From: Anagrus nilaparvatae
Taxonomy: Eukaryota > Arthropoda > Insecta > Hymenoptera > Mymaridae
NCBI GenBank assembly: GCA_022575985.1
Contig: JAKSXM010000014.1
Coordinates: forward strand, 25,172,001-25,236,000
Reading direction: 5' to 3'
DNA: 64,000 nt
In this document: positions 1-10,779 of the stretch, one piece after another
Numbering within the stretch: position 1 is the stretch's first letter
Layout: each line of letters begins with the position of its first letter
Translations under genes and position numbers: made by a program
The notes under the pieces: model-generated
Told to the model about the DNA's origin: nothing
The model's input: only the letters and a program-made list of their open reading frames with translations
Databases searched by the model: none

Positions 1-1290
1 TGGTAGCAATTATTATCTGGGATATTAAAAGGGATCATTTATTATAAGCCGTAGTTTCAGTTTCTTGCTAATGAATTTAACATGATATAATTGTTCAATT
101 ATAAGCTTTCTGAAAATATAAAGGTGGTTAAACTTATGAGCTACGATTCTAAATTTAAAATATTTAAGTAACTCTTTATTTATTAGGGATTTTTTCATTT
201 TTAGAATCTATAAATTAGATTCATTTTTAAGAATGATCACTAGTTTCAATTAAATTTCCCAATGAGGCCTAAATAATATGTGAATAAATTTGTCAAAAAC
301 ATGACTTAAACACATATATTTTTACAATATAGGTCGTACATAAATTATGGAGAGAAAAAAGCTTTATTAAAGTTTATAACAAAATTTGCTTTCTTAAAAT
401 TCAACACTTTAATATTTGTTATCTTCTGTTTAATTCATTTAAAACTTTCTATATACTTATTTTCTGTATTATAAAGAGGATCTAAACTTCAATACAATTT
501 CTTAAACTTTTTGACAAAACTATTGTAATTCAATAATAAAGAAAATAACTTTTTTTTTGAGAATGTATGAACAATCAATTTAATAAACCTCCTTTACCCA
601 TACTAATATTTTCAGTGCATACTTTTAAAACATTTATATATATGGATAGATCCATCATTTGTTATCAAAAATTTTAGACTCTGATTCTTCATGTGACTAT
701 CATTTAATACTATTAGTTTCTGAATGTGGCACTCTACCCTTTTGAATTTTTTAGGCAAGATATTACCCAAGCAACACGTAATATTCCTATGCCCACTTTG
801 AAACATTTAAGAAATATTTCTGAAGAATTTCATACTGATTGAGTATGCAATAAATAAAAAATACATACACACTCAATTTTCGTAGTAAAAAGAAAAATAT
901 TAAATTCTGAGAAATATGTGTAAAGAAATACCTAAAGGAAATATGCTTTTTAGATATTATTTTCATTTTATTGTGTCAAACAAAAATCTCTATGTTTTTT
1001 TATAAAATGTAAAACTGTTTAACAAAACACTCAGGCAAAATCTAAGTTATTTCCTTGCTTGAGTATCTTTTATTGCACATCTACATCTTGCATCTTAACA
1101 GCAATTGTTACGCATGTATAAGAAGAAAATATATTATTACTGCAAGGAGGATTAACTTTAAACTATTCGTTACTAAGAATACCCTTTCGTAACAAACGGA
1201 ATTAGTTTTTTGTTCAAAATTTTTATTACAAGCATTTAGAGTGAATTTATTACTGAATGACCAACCTCCAATTAATGACCAAACCGTATA
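1..1290. other. AT-rich unique sequence, no gene seen
   Basis: No repeat, RNA or gene family is recognisable here. A 64-codon open frame on the minus strand (806 to 612, real ATG) has a fairly mixed residue composition. It has an in-frame stop directly upstream and no clear splice sites, so it is not called a gene. Confidence 0.5.
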
Positions 1291-1292
1291 TA

Positions 1293-1657
1293 CACTGTAA
1301 AAAGTGACTTTCTTAGATTTACAAAAAAAATAGAATTTTTTCGAAAAATTGGTAATTTTTCGAAAAAAATCGTATATTTACTGAATTTAGTATATTAACT
1401 AAAAATTTGAGTATTTTCAATTTTTATTCGTAAATTCACGAGAAAAATTGATAATTTACAATTTTTTTTCGAAAATTTAAAAAAAATATTTGATAATTTA
1501 CAAATTTTTTCATAAATTCATAATAAAAAATCGAGAACTCTCGAATTTGTTGTTAATATACTAAATTTAGTAAATTTACGATTATTTTCGAAAATTTACT
1601 AATTTTTCGAAAATATTCTATTTTTTTATGAATCTGAAAAATTTACTTATTACAGTG
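1293..1657. mobile_element. TA-flanked MITE, copy 1
   Basis: This 365-bp non-coding element begins CACTGTAAAAAGTGACTTTC and ends with TTACAGTG, an inverted match. A TA dinucleotide flanks it on both sides (1291-1292 and 1658-1659), the target duplication expected for Tc1/mariner-type transposition. The inside is a run of short complementary blocks built from variations on AATTTTTCGAAAAA, so single strands would fold extensively. Related copies lie at 4625-4943 and, split, at 22592 and 56823. There is no transposase, so it would depend on an element elsewhere. The Tc1/mariner assignment rests only on the TA duplication. Confidence 0.85.
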
Positions 1658-1659
1658 TA

Positions 1660-2032
1660 GGTATCTATTAGAAAATTAAAGGCTATTTATTATATTTTAA
1701 GCAATTATTCAGTGGTGAATGTACCCTACGTTAAATTATGCTCTTGTTCTAAACAAAAATCTTTAAAGTAAAAATTGACTTATTTTAATTAAAAAAAACT
1801 AGGACAAAAAGCACTCCATAGTATTTAAGATAATACAATTATTTACTTTAATCTAAAAAAAACTTTATTTTACATTCAAACAATAAAAAAATTTCGAATA
1901 ATTTTTTTGTTTTTTTTATTTTGAAAAGAAAAAACTTGAAAAATAACGATAAAAGATAACATCCATCCATAGAAAGCTTTCACCTATTTATACCACCATT
2001 CTTTATTTGAATGGCAAAGTTCAATACTAATG

Positions 2033-2064
<32 letters not shown>

Positions 2065-3526
2065 AGTCTTCGAGACTATAGTAAGAGTTATTTCCAATCG
2101 TTGATCCATTGTGTAGTATAAGCACTAGTTAAACTGATAAAGCATATCTCACACCTCCTGGTTCTATATATTTCTTTCTCATAATGAATTGACTATATAT
2201 TTTCATTATCTTTTTCCAATTAAAAGGCTGAAGTCTGACAACGAGGTTTCGTTTCCCGTTTGACAACTTTTCCAAAGAACAATGATGTATATTTATAATA
2301 CCTATAAAGATTCAACAAATACATTTATGTTTAAATAAAATCGATCTTGTATTTATGTTCAGTTAACACTACCAATGGTTTTTCCGCTTATAACAAACCG
2401 ATAACAAATATATATACACATGTTCCTACCTATATACGTTTATTTAAATGAGAAAGAGACCACAAGAGTAGCACGTAATATATAAAATTTATATATATGT
2501 TGGCTTTATGTTGACAACTAAAGAGAATTATAAAAGAAAATATTCAATTCAATTTTATAATACTATAGAAATGAATGCGAGTCACTGTTTTTTTTTTTAT
2601 AAATACATGATAAAAAAAGTAAAGTAGGCAAGAATTTAGTTTTTTATGTGAAAAATAGAAAAGCACATAATATGTCTTTTGTTTTAATTCAACTTTTATC
2701 GTTTAATTTTTTATTTTAAAATAATTTTATTGAAAAAATAGTTTGTTTACGTTGTGGATAATTTCAGATTTCGTTATCGGATTTACAGTTGCAGCTTCCA
2801 GATTTCCGTTCCGGCAGTTAGATTTTTTTTTTATTTTAAATAATTGCAAATGACATAAAACCTAAAGAAACTCATTAAAAAAATTTTTTTTTCTTTCAAG
2901 TCATTTAAAAAACTTTAAAACAAAAAAAAATTACGGCTGTCAGAATCGGAATTTTTTTCAGTGTAGAATATAGATAAAAATGCATCAGGGCCAAAAAGGT
3001 AAAAAAAGTTTTAACATTGGACAGGTTCATATTAGGGAGGCGGGAAGGTACTTGAAAAAGCTTCAAATATAGGGACAGGGGAGTAAAAAGTTAACATTCT
3101 TAGAGAGAGTCAGTCCTTTATTTTTCAGTGATAAAATTTTTAAAATAAAAATATTTTTAGAACATGTCCAAAAATCGGTGGAAATTCTACTTAAACACAC
3201 ACTCACAAGCACAAAACTGACATCAAAATCGATTTCTTAGCATCTGATGATCGAAAGGAACCAGAAAAAGTTTATACAAATATATTATTATACTGCCTGA
3301 ATTTGTGGAAACCTTCTAACCATAAAAGTTATTAATTTAATAAAGTTTTTGTATTACTTGTATTTTATTTCTTAGGATAAAAAATTTCTTTAAAAAAATT
3401 AATAAATACAGCTTGTTTTTTTGAAAAAAGACACTGCCACATGTTAAAAGCAGGGGAGAATTTTTTAATTTCTCTCAGTTCCAATCTTATTTTTATTCAA
3501 CTAAGTCAAACTTTCGGTATAATTTC
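1660..3526. other. AT-rich sequence with a TA microsatellite
   Basis: No gene is recognisable. A perfect (TA)n run lies at about 2033-2056. Mixed-composition patches near 2760-2830 and 2940 (TCGGAATTTTTTTCAGTG) resemble one near 11250-11310 and may be an old short element, but no paired ends were found. Confidence 0.5.
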
Positions 3527-3605
3527 ATGGGTTATATACGAATATTAAGTGTGATTTTCGTACTGATGAAGCTTGGTCACACTTAAGAAAGCTGAAATAA
3601 CCCAT
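3527..3605 (+). ncRNA. Hammerhead ribozyme, complete core (type III)
   Basis: All conserved parts of a hammerhead self-cleaving RNA can be read in order. Stem III is ATGGGTTA (3527-3534) with TAACCCAT (3598-3605). U16.1 is 3535 and H17 is A3536, so cleavage would fall between 3536 and 3537. Stem I is TACGAA (3537-3542) with TTCGTA (3557-3562). The core CTGATGA is 3563-3569. Stem II is AGCTT (3570-3574) with AAGCT (3589-3593). GAAA is 3594-3597. All three stems pair perfectly. The two 14-nt loops contain TTAAGTGTGA (3545-3554) and TCACACTTAA (3577-3586), a 10-nt perfect complement that could form the loop I-loop II contact known to raise hammerhead activity. Animal hammerheads usually reside in satellites, Penelope-like elements or retrozymes; no such body is evident around this one. 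Cleavage is inferred from sequence, not shown. Confidence 0.88.
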
Positions 3606-4500
3606 TTTTGCATAATTTTTTCGTAATTTTCATAATTTCAATTTTTATTTATAAATTTTTTTTTTTAATTTTCAATTTTTCTAAATTTAAATTCATAGTT
3701 TCAATAAAAAAATCGTTTTGATGAATAAAAGACTACTGATGGGTACGTTAATTAAAAGAGATATAGATTATATCCACGTATCAAAATGTGAGTTTATAAT
3801 TATAAATCGAAAAGATTTATTATTGTCCAACAAGGTCGAAGAAAAGTTATTTTAATCGAACTGTAATGTCTAGAAAGTTTCATCATATTCATGTAGTATA
3901 TACTGTTTAGTAAAAATTACTAAAAAGCTTTAGAAATTTAATGGTTATAAACAAGATTCTAAAAGAACCACAAAAAATTTATTCTAAAATTAATTACAAT
4001 TTTTTCTTAAAATTCGTAATAATTTTTCAAAATTTAATAAGCAAAGAAATAAAATTATATTCCAATCTAAGTTTATTTTATAACCCAGATTAATAATTAT
4101 TTAATTACTAGTAAATTAACTTGACATTACTAAAATTTCATATCCATTATTGGTAAAAGCTTGATATGAATTCGCACACAATATCTAACATGTTTTCAAA
4201 ATTATTATTATAATCCGAATGACGTCATAAACGTATATGTACCAGACTAAAATATCGATAAATCTTTTAACATAGAATAACGTATTTACACCTTATTTAA
4301 GGTATTATTTATTTTTCTTATCCAACAAAACTCATTTCTACATTTATATTTTTTTTTATACAAAATGTATATTAGGGTGGTTAAGAATTAAAAAAAAATT
4401 TTTAGGATTACAAAAATTCTTAACTTGTTTTGGAAAATTCTTAGACCCAAAAAATGGGTAATTTTAATTGCTAAAAAATGTTGGTACTCTGTTTTTGTCT
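3606..4500. other. AT-rich sequence, nothing recognised
   Basis: Downstream of the ribozyme there is only A/T-rich sequence with no gene, repeat boundary or structured element that can be supported. Confidence 0.5.
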
Positions 4501-5215
4501 AAAAAACAATTTGGCCCCAATACTGTCTGCTCTAAATTCTTTTCCTTTATGGTCGATTTCATGAAACATATTCTGACTTGATTCTATGGACACTAGAGTT
4601 GAAACAATCGAACTCTAGTAATTACACTGTAAAAGTAACTTTCTTAGATTCACAAAAAAAAATAGAATTTTTTGAAAAATTAGTAAATTTTCGAAATTCA
4701 GTATATTAGCAACAAATTCGAGAATTTTTCCTTGTGAATTTACGAAAAAATTTGTAAATTAGTAAATATTTTTTATTTTAAAAATTTTCTACAAAAAAAT
4801 GGTAAATTATCAATTTTTTTCGTGAATTTACAAAAAAAATCGAAAATAATCAAATTTTTAGTTAATATACTAAATTTAGTAAATTTACGATTTTTTTCGA
4901 AAAATTAGATTTTGTGAATCTAAGAAAGTTACTTTTTACAGTTTACCACTAAAAATTTATTGAAATTTTTGCTTTGAGGTAATTTTATGAATCCTGCTCT
5001 GGCAGAATTTTAATAGATTTTGAGTGATAATTAATTATTTCTACCCCAGTGCCCCTAGATCTAGTAAAAACATGCTCCAAGATATCGCCCCTTTTGTAAA
5101 AAAATTAAAAACTTTTTTGCTCTCTTTTCTGGAAAAGATTTTCTCTTAATTCGTCCCAAAGTAAAACATGCCTCAAACTTCAGGGTAACCCTCTTTTTAT
5201 TTCAATATATTTGAG
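4500..5215 (+). repeat. Dispersed repeat R, copy interrupted by MITE 2
   Basis: The sequence on both sides of the MITE at 4625-4943 matches 57360-57600 in the same orientation. Shared blocks include GAGTTGAAA followed by TCGAACTC-like sequence on the left, and CACTAAAAATT, TTTTGAGTGATAATTAATTA and a CTAGTAA block on the right. The copy at 57 kb lacks the MITE, so it records the empty site. The function is unknown and there is no coding potential. Confidence 0.7.
4625..4943. mobile_element. TA-flanked MITE, copy 2
   Basis: This 319-bp copy of the 1293-1657 family starts CACTGTAAAAGTAACTTTC and ends in the complementary GAAAGTTACTTTTTACAGT. TA lies on both sides (4623-4624 and 4944-4945). It has landed inside a dispersed repeat whose uninterrupted relative at about 57395-57415 has a single TA at that point, which supports both the boundaries and the 2-bp duplication. 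Confidence 0.88.
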
Positions 5216-7480
5216 CAACAAGCTTGAAATATCCCTCACGTACCTCATAAATTATCTTAATTTACATCTTGTATAGTTAATTGAATCACTGTTACTAATT
5301 TTATACCAAGTTTGTTTAATGAAATTACTTTAAAAAGAATTAAAAATTTTTTACAGGCCCTAATAGATATAAGAATATTTGAAAATTATCTTAAAAATAA
5401 TTATTATGTATATCTACGTTTAAAAATAGAAAAAAAAGAAGAATAAAAAAGAAAAAGATGAGATATTAGCATCAGAATAAGTCTATACACGATAAACTAA
5501 TAATGTTCTTTCATATATAAATAGGTTTGTCGAACTTTGACTTTGGGGAAAAAAAATAAATTTAGAAAGCAAAAAAAAAAGGTAATATAATACATTATTT
5601 AAGAAAACAAGTCAATAAGAGAGAAAAGCTCATAAGACAAAAAATTAGATAAAATACATCAATTTATTAGATAAAATACGTTCATTTATATATAAAAAAG
5701 AATTGTAATATACAGCAATGAACATATAATAAAATGATCTAATCGAGTTAATTGAATAAATATATCGAGGAAAAAAATATATTAAATAAAAGATTTCCAT
5801 TAAATTATATTATTTTTTTTTTTTTTAATAAAAAATTGAAAACTTTTGCTCAGCAAATTTAATAAAATTCTACTTTTCTGAATTAAATTTATTTTATTTT
5901 ATTGAAATAAAACTCGTACTTATACGTTTTGTTAAAATTTTAAATTAGTAAATTTTTTTTTACATTCGTAATCAAATAAAATGACAATGTCGAAATGAAA
6001 TATATTTTATAAATTTTAATATTTTGGTTACTTTTATAATTATTTTTAACGTGATGAAATTTATTGAAAAATTTTTTAATGATTTTTCATGGCTCTTAAA
6101 ATCAAAGTTTTATTAGAAATTCTGATCTATATATATTTTTATAACTCAGAGCTTTTGAGCTTTTTTATAAATATTTATTCAAAGACAAATTTGCAAAATA
6201 ATCTTTTAATTATCCTACATCCAACTAAATAAGGAGTTCAATCAGACTTTAAAGCAGCTATAATTTAATGGAGTAATACGAGCTTTGTTTAAATTCATGT
6301 TTCGATAATCCAAAATCCTCATATTCTCGTAATATCGATATTAATTATGATATATTTTTCGTTCAATTCTTATTTAGTACTTGCCACTTATATTTTGTAC
6401 TCCAGTAGCTACTCTTTGACGCAAATTATTTGCTAAGACTTTATATATTGCATTGTGTCGTCATAGTCTGACACTATAAGTCCTATGCACACATATTACA
6501 TATTTACATGGTAGCTTGCTTCAGTACCCTTTCATCCTGCTCAGCAAAACAATACATCATCTTTATTGCATCTATCACTAGTAGTCGTCCAAGATAATGT
6601 ATTTGCAAACAGTATATGGTGGTAATATAATATATAATCTTGCATAGAACTCCTTTTATGATTAATATACCTTCGTTTCATTTTTTTTTTTTTTTTTTTT
6701 TTTGATAGATAAAATTTAATTTTTATATGATACAGATCAAAGTCCTAACCAAGTACTGCAACAATTTATTGATTACAACAATTCAAAAATGGCCAAATTA
6801 GTTAATTAATCATCCCCTCCCACTTTTCAGATAAACACTCGTAGGTATCAAAATAATAATAATGATAGTAATATAATTTCTATGCATAAAGTTTGGAGTA
6901 AAAATTAAAAACACAAAGTATTTATAATTATCTAGATATAAAGGAAAATATATAAAAAATTTATAAATTTCATAAAAATAAAAAATTTCGTTTGAACTAT
7001 ATATGATCATATTTCAATTTTAATATTCGTCGAAAATAACAATTTCATGCATCAAAAACATAAAACCAAGAGTGTATAACTTCATTGCATCAAAATAAAA
7101 TAAAATATAAAATGATAAAAACCACTTTCAGATTGGAATAAATTTACAAAGCTTGAATAAAAAATTTTATTTTTATATTATAAAGTAACTGTAAAACGTA
7201 TGAAAACATGTATATAAATAATGCATACAATATTTATATGCATATACTGCTGCATCTAGTAAAAAATAAGAGAGTAGTTAATAAAGATATTTTTTTTTTG
7301 AATGTATTTCAAATTTCAAACCTTTAAAATCACAGTTTTCTATCGCTATCATCGTTATAGCCAATAAGATAAATGCTCTTTTTTTCTAATAATAAATAGT
7401 GTTTACGTTTGGAATACCACAAAACTTTTCAAAAATTGGTTTTTCGAACATAAAAAATATATTGGTATTTGTTTAACCTC
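5216..7480. other. AT-rich sequence, weak exon candidate only
   Basis: There is no confident gene. A pure T run occupies 6681-6703. On the minus strand, about 6680 to 6505, an open frame of roughly 58 codons ends at a TAA near 6508. Its C-terminal part has mixed composition (for example MMYCFAEQDERVLKQATM). A stretch this long is expected by chance at this base composition, and no clear donor or acceptor defines it. Confidence 0.4.
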
Positions 7481-7917
7481 CATCTTAAACTTCCATACGG
7501 ATGTTGTGATAAAGGTCACCAACAATTGCCCATGCTATCACACCCTGTACTATTTCAATTTTTCTATTTATCTATTTTAATGGGTATAGCGCTTTTTGAC
7601 AATTGTTAGTGAAGTGTTATTGTATAATTGTTTGAGTGTCAGTGTAGCTGGTATGAGCGTTGAACCTATGGTCCAGGAGGTAAGCGACCTCTCCCAATCC
7701 CCCACGCCGGCTTATAGTGCCCTGGAAGCACTTCCGAACCGCGTTTTCCACATAATGTTAATTTTTTTTTTAACATTAGGTGGATGCCTCAATCCTAGAA
7801 CCCACGGTAGAAGAACATTAAGCATTTTTCGCAAAGAGAAAAACTAGATGCTGGGAATCGAACCGCGACCTTCAGGTCCGAAGTCCAATGCCCTAACCAC
7901 AGAGCTACCGAGGCTCC
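7480..7917 (-). mobile_element. tRNA-headed SINE-like insertion
   Basis: This is a patch of much higher GC content than its surroundings. Read on the minus strand it starts with a tRNA-like head (7917-7845), followed by roughly 360 bp of unrelated body that includes a short palindrome around a T run (about 7756-7785). That order, internal Pol III promoter first and anonymous body after it, is the layout of tRNA-derived SINEs. No clean target duplication was found, and the 3' limit near 7480 is a guess. The open frame of 83 codons on the plus strand is a by-product of the GC-rich composition. A chance insertion next to a tRNA pseudogene is the alternative. Confidence 0.6.
7845..7917 (-). pseudogene. 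tRNA-Arg(UCG)-like head, not a functional tRNA
   Basis: On the minus strand there is an A-box-like TAGCTCTGTGGTTAG (7907-7893), an anticodon loop reading CTTCGGA (anticodon TCG), and a perfect B box GGTTCGATTCC (7864-7854). These spacings fit a tRNA. The acceptor ends do not pair, since GGAGCCT faces AGCATCT, and the T stem is broken, so a working tRNA is unlikely. The anticodon arm is closest to tRNA-Arg by recollection of that family, not by a search. Confidence 0.72.
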
Positions 7918-7936
7918 TCATAAAAAATATATATCA

Positions 7937-8131
7937 TCCTTAAATCTTTTTTTTATAGTCCTGGTAGGCTGAAAAACCATATTCTTTAATTTTTTTATTG
8001 ATTTTTATCAGTAGCCACCATTCTGCAGTCCAGGTATTAGAAAGGTTTCCCCTCCAGGAGATTTTCTAAAAATTTAAAAACTGTAGTTTTTTAATCTACC
8101 AGGACTAAAAAAAAATTTAAGGATGGCATAT
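7937..8131. repeat. Inverted repeat, ~40-bp arms
   Basis: The arm ATCCTTAAATC...AGTCCTGGTAG (about 7937-7976) is repeated in inverted orientation at about 8093-8131 (CTACCAGGACT...TTTAAGGAT), with about 115 bp between. It is probably a small hairpin transposon. No target duplication could be assigned. Confidence 0.7.
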
Positions 8132-8256
8132 CTTTTTATGCTCAAAAAACCGGTTTTCGAAAAATTCAAAATTATATTTCGGGGTCTTAAGGAGGCTCTG
8201 ACGGACCAACAAAGATTTTTATTGAAAAGTGTCGGAATTTTAAGTTTTCCAGCCTA

Positions 8257-8514
8257 TTGAGTCCGGCCCTTTCCCACTTCAAAAACAAATTAGAGCTGTG
8301 AAACGGCGATTTTTATAACTTTAGGTCCGGCTTGAATTAAAAATAAGTAAAAATTTTGCATAAAATATAATTATTAACATTTAAAAACATTTTAGATTAA
8401 TATATATTAATATATTGTATATGTTTTCAATTTAAGCCGGACGTAAAGTTATAAAAATCGCTGTTTCACAGCTCCAATTTTTTTTTTGGAGTGGGGAAGG
8501 GCCGGACTCAATGA
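8257..8514. mobile_element. Hairpin MITE with ~80-bp arms
   Basis: Outer ends TGAGTCCGGCCC and GGGCCGGACTCA open two ~80-bp inverted arms (about 8257-8340 and 8427-8514). Both arms contain GAGCTGTGAAACxGCGA and ATAACTTTAxGTCCGGC. The loop of about 85 bp is AT-rich and non-coding. It sits between the hairpin at 7937 and the foldback element that begins at 8539. Confidence 0.78.
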
Positions 8515-8538
8515 GCAAATTATTATCTGTTTACGGGT

Positions 8539-9610
8539 TACTCCTGTCAAATCGCGGAGGGGGGGGGGGGGGTATATTTTCACTGGCCAACATGAGATTG
8601 GCTCTTCTATATGTTTTTTGGGTCGCTGATTATGAAAATCGGGGTCTTTTCCGGGAGATATTTTCGGAACACCCTTAATATTTCACCCTTAAATTAGCAA
8701 AAACAAATCCTAAAAGGGGTGCATTTGCAATTTATGCACTTTGCGCGACTAAATTAGGTCCATAAGGGTTTTTTGGGTCGCTGATTAAGAATTTGGGGGA
8801 ATTTTTCGTGAATAATAAATATTTCACCCTTAAATTAGCAAAAACAACCCCTAAAAGTGGTGTATTTATAGCAGACACTCCTTTTAGGGGTTGTTTTTGC
8901 TAATTTAAGGGTGATATATTAACTGTTCATAAAAAATTCCCCCGAATTCTTGATTAGCGACCCAAAAAAACCCGTATGGACTTAATTTGATCGCTCAAAG
9001 TATAAAAATAGCAAAAACATTCCTTTTAGAAGTTGTTTTTGCTAATTTAAGGGTGACATATTAATTATTCATAAAAAATTCCCTTGAATTCTTGATCAGT
9101 GACCCAAAATACCCGTATGAACCTAATCTGATCGCAAAAAGTGCGAAAATAGCAAAAAACCCTTTTTAGGGGTAATTTTTGCTAATTTAAGGGTGAAATA
9201 TTAATTATTCATAAAAAATTACCTCAAATTCTTGATTAACGACCCAAAAAACCCGTATGAATCTAATCTGATCGCACAAAGTGCGAAAATAGCAAAAACA
9301 TCCCCTTTTTTGGGTAAATTTTGCTAATTTAAGGGTGAAATAATTATTCATACAAAAATTACCTCAAATTCTTGATCAGTGACCCAAAAAATCCTCTTAA
9401 ACTAATTCTTGGCTAAATTTAGAAATTCAGTTTGCTAACATATCAAAAAACCCCTTTTTGGGGGTAGTTTTTGCAAATTTAAGGGCGTTCCGAAAATATT
9501 TCCCGGAAAAGACCCCGATTTACGTGATCAGCGACCCAAAAAACATATAGTAGAGCAAATCTCATGTTAGCCAGTGAAAGTACACCCTAAACCGCGATTG
9601 GACTGGAGTA
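8539..9610. mobile_element. Foldback element FB, copy 1 (1072 bp)
   Basis: The ends are TACTCCTGTC (8539) and GACTGGAGTA (9610), flanked by the 3-bp repeat GGT (8536-8538 and 9611-9613). Each arm continues with a conserved block containing TTTTCACTGGCCAACATGAG and then tandem subrepeats. The subrepeat signature GCGACCCAAAAAACCCGTAT, or its complement TTTTTTGGGTCGCTGAT, recurs near 8770, 8957, 9096, 9237, 9377 and 9521, a period of about 140 bp. Each subrepeat also holds a short palindrome of CCCCTTTTAGGGG type bounded by AGCAAAAAC and GTTTTTGCT. There is no ORF. A pure G run (8559-8572) lies just inside the left end only. Other copies are at 12252, 29530 (fragment), 58515 and 60224. Confidence 0.85.
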
Positions 9611-9677
9611 GGTTGGAGAATTCAAAATCTAAAAGATCCTAAAAAAACGTTTTTTTTTAGGTTTTCGGGGACCTGTG

Positions 9678-10774
9678 CACAGTGGGCTAGAAAAAGTCAA
9701 AAGGGAACAAAATTCGGCTTCAGCGTAATTTAGACTGAAAATATAATTTAAAAATTGGAATTTATAGGTTTTCATATATATTAAACGTTAGGATACCGCT
9801 TTTTTCGAAAAAAAAATGTTGGAAAATTTTTTTAGACGTGGGAAATCAGCAAAAATTTTTTAAAATTTGGCACTAAAAAATGGGATACTCAAAATGTCAA
9901 ATTTATAAAAAAAAAGTTTTTTGATGATATATATATTCATAAAAATATGCTGAAACAACCATAATTAACCTAAAAATTTTATCTAAGCTGTATGTGTTTA
10001 CTATTGTAGGTGTGTTAGTGGAATATTCGAAAAAACTTAAAAATTAAAACAAAAATCAGAGTTTTATTAATTTTTCGGGTTTTTTACTTCCTAAAACGCA
10101 CAAATAAAGTATATATGGGTTTTTTGCATTTACCTTGGTCTTATCCTACATCTGTGTATTTTTGTGTCTATATAGTTTTGTCATCTATAAACAAGTTAAA
10201 CATTTCATTATTTAATATCTTTATGATTAAATTTTAAAAAATCTACTAAAAATGCGAAAATTCAATTTTACACACGCTCACATACAGACAAAAAAATACA
10301 CAGATGTAGGATAAGACCGAGGTAGATGCAAAAACCCATATATACTTTATTTGTGCGTTTTAGGAAGTAAAAAATCCGAAAAATTAATAAAACTCTGATT
10401 TTTTTTTTAATTTTTAAGTTATTTCAAATATTCCACTAACACACCTACAATAGTAGACACATACAGCTTAGATAAAATTTTTAGGTTAATTATGGTTGTT
10501 TCAGCATATTTTTATGTATATATATCATAAAAAAACTTTTTTTTTATAAATTTGACATTTTGAGTATCCCATTTTTTAGTGCCAAATTTTAAAAAATTTT
10601 TCCTGATTTCCCACGTCTAAAAAAATTTTCCAACATTTTTTTTTCAAAAAAAGCGGTATCCTATCGTTTAATATATATGAAAACCTATAAATTCCATTTT
10701 TTAAATTATATTTTCAGTCAAAATTACGCTGAAGCCAAATTTTGTTCCCTTTTGACTTTTCCTAGCCCACTGTG
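9678..10774. mobile_element. Palindromic element with RSS-like ends (Transib-like)
   Basis: Two nearly identical inverted arms of about 500 bp (9678 to about 10175 and about 10277 to 10774) enclose a ~100-bp loop. Both ends read CACAGTGGGCTAG inward and are flanked by the same 5 bp, CTGTG (9673-9677 and 10775-10779). CACAGTG is the recombination-signal heptamer. An ACAAAATT block follows after 22 bases, where a 23-spacer nonamer would sit. Transib transposons, relatives of RAG1, are known for CAC-starting ends and 5-bp duplications, so a non-autonomous Transib-like element is the best inference. hAT elements would give 8 bp and do not fit. There is no coding capacity. Confidence 0.82.
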
Positions 10775-10779
10775 CTGTG

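Noticed and set aside
612..806. 64-codon minus-strand frame with a real ATG
   Set aside because: The composition is somewhat protein-like, but there is no homology I recognise, there is a stop directly upstream, and the length is possible by chance at this base composition.
3244..3257. CTGATGA followed closely by GAAA
   Set aside because: Only two bases separate the two motifs, leaving no room for stem II, so it is not a hammerhead.
6505..6680. Minus-strand open stretch ending in AEQDERVLKQATM
   Set aside because: It looks exon-like, but no splice site or upstream exon was found and a stretch this long can occur by chance.
7596..7847. 83-codon plus-strand frame
   Set aside because: It starts with TTG and runs antisense through the SINE-like insertion. 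It is an effect of the GC-rich patch.
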